Shown piece after piece: positions 12,678 through 26,200 of a stretch of 64,000 nucleotides of DNA. A program made the position numbers and the translations under genes. The notes under the pieces are model-generated. The model saw only the letters and a list, made by a program, of their open reading frames with translations. It was not told the origin of the DNA and made no database searches. Source of the stretch: Whitmania pigra (Eukaryota > Annelida > Clitellata > Hirudinida > Haemopidae). The DNA is taken from NCBI GenBank assembly GCA_021613335.1, contig JAJTWR010000338.1, positions 67,501-131,500 of the forward strand, read 5' to 3'. Each line of letters opens with the position of its first letter. The first letter of the stretch is position 1.

Positions 12678-15600
12678 ATGGTAACCGCCGTCATAGTTTG
12701 GGAGTATTGTAGGGATGATAACTGGACAAATTTTGAGAGGTCTATTTCTGATATGATTGAGGAACAATTCTCTAAAGGTTATCGGGACCTGCTTATGCTT
12801 GCAGAAAATCAGAATTCCGCCACAAAATTCTACGTTAATTTGTTTGACATGACCTTCATCACAGTCTCCAGCAGAGATACTAGTTAGTATATACTTTGAA
12901 TCTTCAGTACTTGCAGTTAATTGAGTTTATTCAGCTGGATTGTCCACTAGAGGGAATTCAGGATTTAAAACATATTTAGCTTTCTTAAGCTTTGATTAAT
13001 GAAGACAATGTTTACCAAACATTGCATATCATGGAATAATTAAGATAATTAATAGTTAAGATTCAAGATCCTTTTAATATTTGCTTAATTCCTATTTTGC
13101 CTTGATTGCTTTAGGGACTTTTTTTATTCGGAGGAATGTCTATAAAGAAGTTAGCCTGCCTGGAAAAGGCATCTCTTGGCAATGGCTTTGCAAGACAACG
13201 AAGAGTTGGAAAGATTACGATTTGTCTGTCGCCACCATTATGGAAGATGTTTCGAGGAGCGATAAGGCAGATTATCGAGTCGATGTTTCACTACACTCTC
13301 CTAAATACAATGTCATAGTCGACTTAAAAACTATGACTCAGCAAGACAAAGTGACAGGCTTATTCACGTCGATCCAGAGAGTCGTCGCTCAGCCGTACGT
13401 CTCAAAACAAGTCTCAACGACTCCTGTACGATATTCGCCTCAACAAACGCAAACCAACTTTAGCGCCGTACCGCAACAACAACAACAGCAGATCTTCAAC
13501 CAACCAATACAAGCTTACTCTCACATGCCTCCAAATGTTGTTGGGGCTCCAGTCATGAATGGCCTTGTACAGCAGAGTTTTGTCAGTCCTTCCATTCCTA
13601 ATCATCCAAGAATGTGTGTTCCGAATCACAAGTGAGATCTATTAAACCAATTCAAATCAAACTCTGTTTATTATTATTTTAATTGCATGAGCTTGATTAT
13701 TGACTATTATGTTAACAATGTAAAGTGTAGTGCAAAATGTAAACATAAGCATACCTATCAGGAACCAATTATGCATTTTAGGTTAAATTGAAGTTTTATT
13801 TTAATGCGAACTCAGATTGTTAGCATAAACTCGATGAACGTGCAACCTTTCAATGAGTCAATATTTTCAGTTTGCCTGCCGATGCTACTTTAGGCATGCC
13901 TCATACCAAGAGCAGTCGCAAGCACACCCATGGTAAATTTGGAACAGTTTTTCCTGCATTATTTTTTCAACAGTTTGGTTTAGAATAATCCACTATGACT
14001 CTGCAAGACAAGGCATCAATTAAACAATTATGATCATATTCGATTCCATTTTGCTACTTTTTTAAGCCGTGGAATTTTTTAAAACTTTATGCATCATATT
14101 TCGTTCTTTTATATCTTAAGCGGACGTATCCCCTCTGAGCTTCGGATACGACGTCGGCTACCCGAACGGCAACCCGAACTATTACGGATTCAACGGATCC
14201 CCCGGCGTCGACCCTAATCAAGTGACTCGGGGCAGAATGCCGAACTCTCAGCCGAGCACTCGGCCATTCCAAGTACTTCCTCCCTACGTGGCAAACTCCG
14301 TGCAACAACCGATGCACGGCACGAGAAAACAAACCGTTCCGTCTGGGAGCAGGAAGAGAGGACGGGATGCATTCTCGTCCACGTTTCCTTCTACAGGAGG
14401 AGAACAAAGAAACATTATAAAAGCTGAAAACTGTGAGTCATTGAAATCGTTTGGTTATTTGGTTGTTTGCGCTTGTCGTCGGGCACAGAATACATTGTCA
14501 ATGTTTTCCAAAATATTTATGATGCGATGACAATGGATGTTTCCAGTGATTAGCATGAACTAAGGGGTGTCCGGGTAGAAACCTGATGATTCTTTTTGGT
14601 GCCTCTGGTGTGCCGCACTGACCGACGACTATTATTGTTATTATTATTATTATTATTGTTGTTGTTATTAGTATTATTGTTAATATTTACATTTCATTCT
14701 CAGTCTCTACAACCTTCAGCAGCCTCATTGACCAGGGTTTCATTGTTCACACTCTCGGATATCCTGCTGAGGTTACCATTCCTTATTAGTGATCTTATTT
14801 ATTAGTAAATTTATATCATTATTATTATTGTTATTGTTGTTGTTGTTGCAGCTAAAATCCTTTTATCCTATTTGCAGGACTGCACAATCTGTTTCAATAA
14901 TCTGCACGAAAAGTCTTCTTACAGCCAGACTAACCCTTCCACATCAACTTCCGATGCTTCGAACGTCGTCTACTTCAATAAGTGCCACCACCATTTCCAT
15001 CTGGATTGTCTCAAGGCCATGTACGAAGCCGGAATCAAGGTACCGTGAAAGTGCATATACGGCATTTATGGAAAAAATAGAAATGTGTTATTGCTCGTAT
15101 TATTTACCTGCGTCGTTGATGTCATTGCTGAGTCTTAAATGATTGCAGCTCTGCATGTCATTTCCACTGCATGAAGTAATAGTTATGGAATTTTGTTAAA
15201 CAGAATGGCAGTATCCAGTGTCCACATTGCAAGACCATATATGGTATTAAGAGGGGAAACTGTCCACCTGGTGAAATGTCTTTTGAATTTTGGTCTTCAT
15301 CCCTACCTGGCTACGAGAGCTGTGGAACCATCTTCATAAAGTATCACGTGTCCGGTGGAATACAGGTAAGAGTTCGTTCATAATTTAATGCTAATATTTA
15401 AGCAATGCTAAAAGTTAAAAGGGTTTTTTATGGACTGAATTTATTAAACACTTTGAAATGGCTGATTTTAAAGTCAATGAAAGCTTTAAAAACAAATGAT
15501 TTAATGAAAGCATATATTTGCTTTTTATTTCTAGCTGGTTATGCATAAATACTACTTACAATCCATTGGTTTTATTTTGCTATAGGGTCAAGAACACCCT

Positions 15601-15997
15601 AACCCCGGTAGGCCATACAGCACCCGAGGATTCCCAAGGTGCTGCTATTTGCCAAACAATCCTGAAGGACAGAAGGTGATTTGGAGTTACTTTTTATGAA
15701 CTGTTTTCTTTGGTTCATTGAAAATACAGAAAGATTGTAGTCATGTGTCTTTCTTTATTACTCTTTTGTTGTCTTCAGGTCCTTCAACTTCTCATCAAAG
15801 CCTGGAAACGTCGTCTGACTTTCACAGTGGGCCGCTCCGCAACTACGGGCGAGTCGGACACTGTTGTCTGGAATGAGATCCACCATAAAACAGAGGAGCG
15901 CAACACCACCGGCCACGGTTACCCCGATCCAAACTACCTCAAGAATGTCACCGAGGAACTGGCATCCCACGGCGTACTTGACAGTGACAATGAATGA
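12678..15997 (+). CDS. DTX: Deltex E3 ubiquitin-protein ligase (Notch pathway regulator)
   Basis: A RING-type E3 ligase. Deltex proteins bind the Notch ankyrin repeats through WWE domains and ubiquitinate targets through the RING plus the Deltex C-terminal domain. Exons 12678-12882, 13115-13631, 13871-13932, 14121-14432, 14852-15039, 15204-15365, 15586-15675 and 15779-15997 join in phase to 584 residues, close to vertebrate DTX1. Two WWE modules occupy about residues 1-160, the second beginning with the typical PGKGI.W.W. A Gln/Pro-rich linker follows. The RING-H2 begins with CTIC at 376-379, continues with a CHHHFHLDC block, and closes with CPHC at 434-437. The C-terminal domain contains [16 protein letters not shown] and [16 protein letters not shown], all hallmarks of the family. 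The ATG at 12678 was chosen because no in-frame ATG precedes it. Confidence 0.95.
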
Positions 15998-16861
15998 TTC
16001 CAAAGTACGACATCTTTCTGCCTCAATTAGCCTTTCTAGGAATGGGGGAATGTGAAAATTTGAAAAGATAATATTGCTACTAACATGTCTCTTAGAAGTT
16101 ATGTCTTATTACACCTTTAAAAATTTATATCCATCACAAAAATCCAGTTCATTTGAATAAATATGTACAGTTTAGATGGGGTGTAGTTCTTTTCCAATAT
16201 TTTACAGATTGCAATGTTAATTTTGATTAAGCAATTATGGTTTCAGGACTTAAAAGGCCATTAACTGGTAGACGTCCAAATTGACTTGTTCTTATAGCCA
16301 ATTTTAGGCCCAGGAGGCAAAATGAATAGCTATCTGTTTCTTCCTGCATTAAATTTGCGTGAAATGGATTAAACTGCAGAGCCTTGATTACTTTCTATGT
16401 ATCAATCAAGAGCGGTTACTGATAGACATTAGCAGTGCCACTAAAAATTGTAACAAAACTGAATAAAAATCAGTGCTTTAATGCCAACAACTGTTGTCAG
16501 GAGGCTTTGGTGCTTGGCACTCAGTTCTATAGATAAATAATTGAAGTTTCGCTGTTTGGAGGCGGACTTTAAATAGATGTCAATACTTATCAATTACGAA
16601 TATGATCTCAACACTGGCGTTTCATTATGTAAGCAGGAATCAGTTAGTAACTCTTCAAAGCAAATGCTTTAGTGCCTAATGTTTCACTTTCTCTAATGAA
16701 TTAGTAAAACAGTAATAATTATTATTACATAGAAAGCCAAAAAAATAATTGAAAATAATTTTCGAGAGTGAGAAATTACTAAGCAATGTTACCATGGAAA
16801 TGTAAATGACAAATAAACAATTGACCCCGATTTTCGTAATAGTCTCGAATAGGAAAGAAGG
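15998..16861. other. Deltex 3' UTR and spacer to TMEM107
   Basis: No ORF or RNA gene was recognised. The stretch contains the Deltex poly(A) signal at 16156 and presumably the TMEM107 promoter. Confidence 0.6.
16156..16161 (+). terminator. Candidate poly(A) signal of Deltex
   Basis: AATAAA about 160 bp after the stop codon, the first such hexamer downstream. Confidence 0.6.
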
Positions 16862-18197
16862 ATGCGTAAGGATCGTTTCATTCCTATAAGATTTTTATCG
16901 CTAACTATTCAGACAATCCTTACCATTCTCATCTTTACGGATCTGGTTGGTATCTAAACTTTATAAATTATGAGATTGTTACTAGTCCCCCTAAAGAGGA
17001 TTTGTTAAATTAAGCCGTTAACTTAAATATTGTAACTATTCATATTGTGATTTGCTTTGATTTTTAAATTATAATTTGATTTGTGCTATTAGTGTAGTGA
17101 TTGTTCGGTAGCAGATGTTTTTACTTCCTTAAGGCTAACTCCTGCCTTTTTCCTCATAAATGAGCAGTATGGCACGTCATATTTTCGTTTTTTGTAAATT
17201 TATAGACAAAATATTTGAAAGACATTACATTACCATACATTCTGAAGCAATTTGGTAAAGATAATCTTACTCATAATTGCTTAAAGGCTAATGCATTTGA
17301 ATATTTATGTGTTCTTCAATAGGACAAGCATGTAGAAGCAGGTTCATGGCAAGAAAGGCAAATACCACAAACCCTCCAATTCCAACTCAGAGTGCAGTAA
17401 GATTCATTTTTGATTAAAAATTATTTTTTTCATTTAATTACATCATTACATTATCTACTGTTGATAATAAAAACATTTTTTACTTTAATTCAGACTCATT
17501 GTTTCTTTATCTTTATCACTGTTCTTCAACCTTATTGAGTATTTTGGAATGTTTTCTGGAATCTCAACATTTGCTTACTCACAGGTTGTCATTTGTATCC
17601 TTGAACTATGTGCAAGTCCATTTTGGGATATTCTAAGAATGTATTAATACCTGATAGAATATTTTTATTGAATGATTTAGATATCTTGAAGTTCAAACTG
17701 GAATGTAAAGTTTTCACAGACTAAACTAATAATATCTACCATATTATTTTTAATTTGATTTATTTTATTATCACAATTGCAGAGAACGAGAACATAGATA
17801 AACATGTAGATAAACATAAAATTTCCAGCAATCAAAAGGTACATCCAAAAGGACATGGTCCCACTTAAGGATGACCTAAATTTTAAGGGCATTTTAATTT
17901 TTCCTTAAAGATATAATTTACCAATTAAGTACTATTATTATAATTGAATATACCTTAGAGTTAATTGCATAATGACAGGTTACTTAATTTCAAAATCCTT
18001 AACTCCACCGATGATCAGCTTCTCTGTGCCATTGTGCCGGATCCGTCCTCGTCATTTTTTTCCACCTGGAACAATGGTCCTCTCAGTATTTCTGGTTTGT
18101 CTTCGGCTTCTGCTCCCTGCTCCCGTTTTTAACGGAATGCCTGGTTTGGCTGAGGGTTTTAGTCTTTCACAGAAATGTTTATCTTTTGGGTCAATAA
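16862..18197 (+). CDS. TMEM107: Transmembrane protein 107, ciliary transition-zone (MKS module) component
   Basis: A four-helix membrane protein that in animals recruits MKS/Joubert-complex proteins to the ciliary transition zone. Exons 16862-16945, 17323-17396, 17494-17594 and 18019-18197 join in phase (0, 2, 1) to 145 residues; human TMEM107 has about 140. The first exon gives a short N-terminus leading into helix 1 (IPIRFLSL...). Exon 3 carries helix 2, with LIEYFGMFSGIS matching the family's ELAGFLSGVS region. Exon 4 begins with the conserved HC.GS segment, then F.LEQW and a helix ending PFLTE before the basic C-terminus. No single long ORF marks this gene; it appears only after splicing. 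The first donor (CTG/gttggt) is weak. The gene follows Deltex on the same strand by about 0.9 kb. Confidence 0.87.
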
Positions 18198-20567
18198 GTT
18201 CAAATAACTTGTTATGCCTTTTGATGGATGTTGAATGTGATGAGCTGTGTCAAGAAAGTGGTTTAAAATGATCATTGTTTGAATAAAGTTTAGCAAATGT
18301 TTGCAAAAAAATATAAATAAATTTTTGTTATTATAATGTTTTTCAAAATAAGTCATGGGGAAATTTATGTAGAAACATTTAATTGCCACTTATGGCATTT
18401 TGGATATCATGACCACACATTCTTGAGCATCATCAGTTAATCCTTGTCTTGTTTAAATGGAAACAAAACTGAATTCTTTCATCTGAAGAAAAATTGTAGT
18501 AGGTTCAAAGTTCACAGACAAAATTCTACCGTTAATGTAGTAAATCGTTCATTAATGTTGATTCATTTTAATGTATTATTTAATGTTTCATGGTTCATTT
18601 TAATTGTTCATTAATTTCAGCATTCATGCAAGCACGTTAGTTTTCCACTGGACGAGTAACATTTTGTTGAAAAAATAAAAAACCTTTTTGAATTTTTTTA
18701 GCTCCATGAGTTTGCACGATTAAAAGTCCTATGCCGTTAGCGTACTCCCCTCGTCGTAAATAAAAAAAAAAAAGCGACAAATAAATATTCAATTGCATGA
18801 CTTTTCATTGGATTTTATGCTTGTTCGACTTCGCTCCTTCGACACGCGCAAAGTATAACTGAACCTCCCGCTACGGAATAGCGTCTGAGATGAAACATAA
18901 TTCGTACAAATACATGTCACAATCAAGCTAAAATTTTAGATAAATGTTATGCGCGATTTCTTTTCACACGATAAGTTTCTGGAAGTAGGACGAACTCATT
19001 CAGAGAATTTAATAAAATCGTCTGAACCTTACAAGGGGCCGCGATAGTGCAGACGGAAACCAACCTCAAATTGTTGTTCTCCATTATCGCTTGTTTATTG
19101 TGTTCCTATTTGTGCGTTAAGTAACAGCCCATTGAGAAAGCTCAGTAAGAGTTAAGTACGAATTAACCCAAAGTCTACCACACTTGTTCCCGACGATAAG
19201 TTTAACCTATCGCAGATCGGGATTATCATTTCGACCTATCTTTTTCCGGTCTGCCTGACTCGTCGCTCGCATCGCTTTTGTTTTACGGAGATCATTCTGC
19301 ATCATTTCGTAACCGTTCTGAGCACCTCCAGTAATAAGAAATGTGTCAGGGATTAGGTTTCGGCCCTTAATCTTACTACAATCATTTAGGGTATGGAATG
19401 CAACTAGATAAGACTGCCATGCGAGGGAAGTGTGATTTTAGAAGCCATGTTTAATGGTTGCCTGATAAATCTGTGCTGGTAAAAAACAGTTTATTGCCAT
19501 CTCCTGCTACGACTTTTACCAACTCAAGCAGAAGGGTCACTCCAGATGACATTCTGGATCACTAAGTAATGGAAAAGCAAATCCCAAGTAAGTAGGCAAC
19601 CTCAAAGTAGCTCAAAACCTTTCTGGAGGAGAAGTGCAAGTCTGATGTCGTTCCATGATCCATATTCTAGTAGCAACAATGCTCAGAACGATTTAACAGC
19701 AACTTGCAACCCATACCCTACCCATAACCATCCGAGAACTAACTCTTTTGGAAACAAAGACAGACAAGAGAGGATTTGTACAAACGTTTTTCTTGTCCCC
19801 AAAAAGCTTCAAACAAGCTCAACGATGATTGTAACAAATTTCATTGTAACAAATTGCAGCAACAAAATACGATTGAAAATCTGTCTCAAGGGGAAACACT
19901 GACCAAATGTCAAAATAAATCAACTGATTCAACACAATATTCTTAGTGTTTTAATTAAACTGAAAACATGATTTCCTAAGAAAGTTCTGAGGTGAACACA
20001 CACATAATGTTCTCACAAATTACAAAAGAGAATCAATTTGAGCATCAGAGTTTAGGAAACAACTGTGAATGTGAAGTTCTCTTAAATGCAATAACTACTC
20101 CCTGTGGCCATGTCACATATGGAGCTTATAAAGCTTGAAATGTTCATACAATGTAAGGCGTTGGTTAAATGTTACACAAGAGGATAAATGAAGGGTAACC
20201 ACTAAATGGGTTCAAATCTAGTCAGTGACACATAAACCATGTATCCAATTTTTGATCTAACACTTGTAAGACAGTACTCATACATGAGCTAAAGAACCAT
20301 GTGAACCACAAACATGAAATTTACTGCTTTTCACCATCATTTAACAAGGTGTCTTATCTCTCACAACTTAGTAAATAGTCAGAAAAACATCCCTCACAAT
20401 GTAAAATGAAAACCCATAACACATGAGTTTTTTACTTCTATAATATGGGCTACAGGAGATTAAGCAAATTTCACCTCAAAGATATCAGTGAGTCCAGCAA
20501 CTAGTTAAGTCAAGAATTTTTGTCTAAGCAAGGGCCGAGCACAGAGAAAAGCAGGCTGGGGTAGAAA
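18198..20567. other. Intergenic region without recognised gene
   Basis: It begins with the TMEM107 3' UTR. From 18,740 to 19,620 the sequence is somewhat less AT-rich and contains CG-bearing stretches. A short open stretch at 19645-19902 shows no recognisable protein features and no splice support. I see no gene. Confidence 0.5.
18282..18287 (+). terminator. Candidate poly(A) signal of TMEM107
   Basis: AATAAA 85 bp after the stop codon. Confidence 0.6.
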
Positions 20568-20858
20568 TCATCTTCTCCTTCTCTGGCGCCGTCTGCGGCT
20601 CCTTCTCCTCCTGTTACGCCGTCTGCGGTTCCTCCTTCTCATTGTACGACGGTGCCGTCTGACGTGCCTTCTGCCTTTGTTTCTGCGTCGCCTTCGATGG
20701 CATTTCGCACGGAAACATTGATGGTCTTTCAGCTTGGCAAAGAAACCTCCACAAAAACGGCAGTAGTGAACCTTCTTCTTGTGGGCCTCGAGCGCCCAAA
20801 CTAGTTCGGTTTCAAAGCTGCAAAGGCCACAATAAAACGTTTGCTTCGCTATCTGCAT
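20568..20858 (-). CDS. Small C2H2 zinc-finger-like protein with an arginine-repeat tail
   Basis: I do not recognise a family. From the ATG at 20858 (context AACATGC) the single-exon frame encodes 96 residues; the frame stays open upstream to 20954. Residues about 9-32 form a CX2C-X12-HX4H zinc finger (CGLC ... HKKKVH). A second partial cluster, CRFC ... KDHQC, follows. The last 45 or so residues are almost all Arg, as RRRRN, RRRRS and RRRRQ blocks, encoded by a GC-rich degenerate repeat unlike the AT-rich surroundings. Arg tails of this kind occur in protamine-like sperm nuclear proteins and in RNA-binding proteins; neither role is shown here. Alternatives are a chance ORF over a minisatellite or an exon of a longer gene. 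No poly(A) signal was obvious. Confidence 0.42.
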   Translation of the reverse strand: MQIAKQTFYCGLCSFETELVWALEAHKKKVHYCRFCGGFFAKLKDHQCFRAKCHRRRRRNKGRRHVRRHRRTMRRRNRRRRNRRRRSRRRRQRRRR

Positions 20859-20954
20859 GTTTTCTTGATTATTCCAGTACAAGACATGACAGCACCACCA
20901 CAAACGGATATCGGCACAACCTTCCCAGCCTCGGAAGAAACAGCTCGACTCCAA

Positions 20955-21899
20955 AGAATGTTCGATAACTTCGCGCCTCCAAACATTTCTGGAAAATTAA
21001 ACATATATGCAATATTTTGTCTTAAATGAATTAATTATAATTATTAATTTATTAATTATTTATATTTACAAATCACACATATATTTTAACACTCTAATGC
21101 CTTCGATCTTCTGAAGCGCCTCAAATAAAAGTAGACAATTTTAAATTTTAAGTTTTGCATAATTATATTGTAAGTTTTGTATATTTAAATTGTAAAAATT
21201 ACATAGTTTCCCAATCATACATTACTCGCTTAGTGTTATGACCAGATTCAATCGCATGGGGGCGAGGATAATTTATTTTGAGGGTACGTCTGCTTTGAGG
21301 ATACAATATAAGGTACCATAAAATTTGCTGTGTTGGTAAATTAATTCTAAGTTCTCAGATTTATCACACAAAATTACAACGCACAATTAAGGTTATTTAT
21401 CAAACATTGATCTAAGCATGAAACTTGCAATTTTTATATAAATTGCGTTATATGCGATTTCATTGAATCAAAACGAATTCATTCAGTCAACGTATCGAGG
21501 GTCACAATTTTATATACAATAAGAGTTTGAAGTGCGATTAGGCCCAGGACAAGAGACTTAATACAAACGTCATTTCATCAGTTTGTAAAAAAAAGCTTGC
21601 AAAAAGCTGCAGTAATTGTGCGGCAATAGACCTGGGAGCCGAGAGATTTTAAGAAACCAGCTCGACTTCAAAGAATTTTGCTGGCTATCCGCGGCTTGCA
21701 CGCGTACATGGTTTAAGGTTTAGTAACCAAAAATCGGCTGACTAGCATGGCTTAGTTTGACCTCGCCAAAACCAATAGTCATTTTATATGTGAAAATGTA
21801 GCTGCAAAGTGTCCTTTGAAAATTTTAATTAACAATTTTTCGTCTTTGCAACACTACTCCGACGCCGAGTGCCAGTCTCTCGTTACCTCATTCAACACA
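20955..21899. other. AT-rich intergenic spacer
   Basis: No coding or RNA feature was recognised between the arginine-rich ORF and the LINE remnant. Confidence 0.5.
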
Positions 21900-22531
21900 T
21901 TTTTTATCTAAAAAAATCGCCAACATTCATCAATCGATCGCCAATACACTTTCTTCATCATCTATCTCATCCCTTCCATCCAGGCAGTTCACTGGCACGC
22001 CCCTTTCAAAACTCTCTCCTGTTTCGCCTATAGCAATCTTGAAAGCTATCCGAGCATTGCCCAACAAAACATATCCGCTAGATCCTTTCCCAACTTCTCT
22101 TCTAAAAAAAATATTCCTCCATTCTAGCTCCAACCCTCTCCAAACTCGCAGACATTTCCTTTGGCTCCGGTGTCTTCCCTTCCATTTTCAAGTGCGCGCA
22201 AGTATTCCCCTTACTAAAAAAAAGCCAGGCCTCGACCCTAGCTCCCCGTCTAATTACAGACCCATACCCAACATTTCCACTACATCAAAACTACTAGAGA
22301 GGCTCACCCTTTCTAGAATCCGTCCCCTTATTACCAAATCCTCTAGCTTCTCTCTATTCCAATCTGCCTACAGACCATGCCTCGCCCGCCGTCTGGAACA
22401 GTCTGCCCCCATCATCCTGTCACAGCCCACGCTCAAGCTCTTCAAGCGTCAGCTGAAGACCTACCTCTTCAATCTATCTCTTCAACAACCAAGGCGCCTC
22501 TGACGCTACGCTAAGGCGCCATACAAATAAA
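21900..22531 (+). mobile_element. L2/CR1-like LINE remnant (3' portion of ORF2)
   Basis: A non-LTR retrotransposon fragment. Frames shifted relative to one another encode reverse-transcriptase blocks: LPNK(T)...LDPFPTSLL, then LADISFGSGVFPSIFK (about 22,144-22,190), then SNYRPI.NIST.SKLLERL...FQSAYR. After an internal deletion, the C-terminal block typical of these ORF2 proteins follows (LKLFKRQLKTYLF, then stop). At least two frameshifts and the missing middle make it inactive. The 3' UTR is very short (AAGGCGCC...CATACAAATAAAC) and runs straight into the (TTA)n tail, as expected for L2/CR1 elements, which end in short tandem repeats. Confidence 0.82.
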
Positions 22532-22800
<269 letters not shown>

Positions 22801-23230
22801 GAGTTGAATATAAATCGTTACATTGTTAATCCGCTGAGAATGGTACGTATCTAGCCATGCATTTCCCTCTCCAAACCTTGGCCAAAATTCAATTCCTGGT
22901 CGGTCCTTACTGCAAAGATTTTCCGTTCTTAGGTTAATATACAAAGATCTGTATACTGACCAGTTTGTGTTTGATTTGTATTTGATATTTGGATAAATTT
23001 ATATTTTTAGATTACCTAGAGTGATTATAATCTCTTCTTTCTTATAAACTTTTTTAAATTTTAATTTTTGGAAAATTGTATCTAGGGAATATCTGATTTG
23101 TAAATATAAAATTTTATTACATTTAAATAAAAGTATGGAACTCAGAGTCATTCAATTATTTAAGTAAACGTTTGTTTGTCGGAGATCTTAGCAAATATTT
23201 CGTTATTAGCGCTTCAGAATTTTTTTGAAA
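22801..23230. other. Upstream region of the 14-exon unknown gene
   Basis: AT-rich and without a recognised feature. It presumably holds the promoter and 5' UTR of the next gene. Confidence 0.45.
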
Positions 23231-26200
23231 ATGGTCAAAACGCAGAAAGGAGTAACACCGCCCTGTACGTTAATTGCTGTTATTTATTTACATCCAGTCT
23301 ATCAGTACTAAGAATTTTTATAACCTACATTTCAGATCCAAACAAATTCGTCGGAGAATTGAAAATATTTAATAAAGAAATAGTCCGATGTCCAATGGTA
23401 AGAACCAAATCTAGTTTATTGTAGATATAACTACTAAGGCCATGAAATAGTTATGACTACATTTGAAGTAGTTGATGTCCATCACATGTAATTTTAACTT
23501 TCTAAACACATAGGCTAAAACATTCTTTTATTCGATTTAGCTCTCAGAAAAGAGTTTTAGAAGATTCCGAAGAATATCAGCCGAGTTGAGGTTGTCGTGT
23601 TTTGTCACGTTACATTTTTTTTTATAAAGTATCTTCATTGACGTGTAAAATTATTTATTCCGTATGTCAGCTCTCGCTTGCCTAATCTGTCTGACAAAAC
23701 AATCTGTGAAATCGACGACATCTTATATCCAGCCGAAAACATAAAGATTCCAGGTACAAACGTACAAAAACCTACAAAAGAAATGTTCAAGGACAGCGGT
23801 TTATTGGCAACGAGCTGTTTTCAATTGTACAATAATTTGTACTTAAAACTTTGTGTACGTAATGTTATAATTTATGCGCTCATAATTCAATTGTAAATAA
23901 TGTTTTGCACAATAGATTCGAGGAGAACGACCACATGTTCACATTTTGGACAACACATATCTTCAACTGTTGGAACACACATCAGAAGAATCATTGAAAT
24001 CTGACGTTGACTTCGTCAATAACTTTGCTGCGTGAGAGCCATAATATACTAAACTAATTATGTTGAGCTTAAGGACTAGTCTCTTGTATAGAAGAACCAC
24101 TTCACTTAATCTGTTTAGTCTACAACCCTCGGACATAACCATGGAAATAATGGAAGTTTAAATATATGATTTGCATTCATATAGGTTTTTGTATATCAAC
24201 ATACGCAGAAGAAAAAGATTAAAATTGAGCATTGGCTTGAAATTCTTGAAGGTTGCACTTGATAAGGACAGGAATGTAATTAGTGAAATGAGCAGTAAAG
24301 AGACAACGTTTGATAGTAAACTTCATATTTATTACATTATTTCAGTTTTAAGAAAAATTTATTAGTTATCAATTTTAGAAATAGGTGAATTTTTGTGGTT
24401 ATCGAATTTGCAAAGCATTCCTGAAGCTAAAGACCCACAGCAAAGGAGGTTAACAGATTGGCTGGCTCGTCAATGTAAGACGAATTGCTTGAATCAAATA
24501 ATAGAAACTAGTTTTATGCAATATGTTTTACACAACAAAACAATTTAAAGCTAAATATTTAGTTCTATAGCGATGATTACTCGAATTAATATATTTTCAA
24601 CAGCCGCTGCGATATTTTCCAAGTTTGACTTGAAATCTATTCAGTTTGATTCCGATTTGGAGGCATATTACAGCGTGTATAACTCTTTGAATGAGGTATG
24701 AATAAGTTTTCTACAAAGGTTTTATAAGATTACGTTAAAGACAATAGCTAATATTAGATTATTACAATTAAAATAACCTTATAGACTGAATTCTAAAGTT
24801 GAATATATAAAAGCATTGAAATCGTTGTTCATTTTCAAATTCACACATTAGGAAAAATTTGACGCGAATTACATAAACTTGTTGCTGAGGACAATAGATC
24901 ACAAACACTACTTCATGTTACATCATCTTGATCATCTCTACACCTTCTTTAAGTCTGCAAAAGACGAAAAAGCAAAACTTAAACGATTGGAGGATTTCCT
25001 TAAAGGCGCTTATATGGTGAGTGGCCCGAACAGCATAAAATGCTAAAATTGTTAACTTATCGAAAATACCTAGTCACATTTGAACAATCTTAATATGGAC
25101 TGAGCATAAATTTAATTTAAGATAGATCTATCTATACAATTTTATATGAATTATTTTAATTTAATTGCCTTTATTCCTTTTAAAGAGTGTGAAAAAAGAT
25201 GATGGACCAGAAGATCTGAGCGAACTCTTTGTTTCAAAAATTAGTTTAATCGTAAATGCGTTCAATCTTAGGATAAAATTTTTGTATTATGTTGGTACTT
25301 TCAAGTCAATTTTTTGAAGATTCTAATTTTTTATACACTTAAATTTTGTGTGACGAAATATTTTAGGTCCATGCTGAAGAAGAGGAGTCAGCATGGGTCA
25401 TCGAAAGATACAAGAAATATAAAATCGAACCATATTTGTCAGAAGGCAGCAATGGCGATCCACGTGACCAGGGTGCTGTCCCTCTAAATGAGAAGGACGA
25501 AGATTCAGACGACCTCGATGATGATATAGATTATAAAATAATGCCAGATTTCACCATAGAGAAATTTTTCTATTATGATGAATTTATGAGAAGCTTGGAG
25601 CTGATGTCAATAATACGCACTGCTTTGGCGATGCATGAAACCATTTATAAAGTCAGTTAGATCATCAAGTTGTCGAAATTAATAGAAATTTTGTTTAATC
25701 CACATTATTGATTTCATGGCAGTAACATTAATAAATAAACAAAAATATATTTAATTACTCTGCAATTATTGGAACATCACATCCTTTCATTTCAGACAAC
25801 AGTTAATGAAGCAGTCGTTTTCCGAAAAATTGGCATATATAGAGACGTTATCAAGCACGTCTTACTATCTGGTTTTGCTTGCATTTGTACTTGGAAATGG
25901 TATTTAGAAGCTATTATGCGAGAATGGTATGTTTATTTTTGATATGTTAATGTTTGATCATTAATAATAATTAATAATTTGTTGATAGCCTCAATTAGTT
26001 CAATTATTAATGAATTCGTGATTAGTAATACTTTTTTAAATTAATTTTTCAATTTTCATAGTATCTTCCTTATTTTACCTGATGAACTTCATCACATGAA
26101 ACATGTTCTAACAAATTTACTCAAGGGGAATGATGTTGACGTTGTGAGTATTTTAATTGATATTTAAGAAATGATTTCTAATAATTAAAATTTAATTATC

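Noticed and set aside
14596..15142. Leu-rich plus-strand frames
   Set aside because: They are ATT/TTG repeat translation in Deltex intron 4, partly overlapping the RING exon in the wrong frame.
19645..19902. 85-codon open frame
   Set aside because: Non-ATG-like start context, low-complexity composition and no family features.
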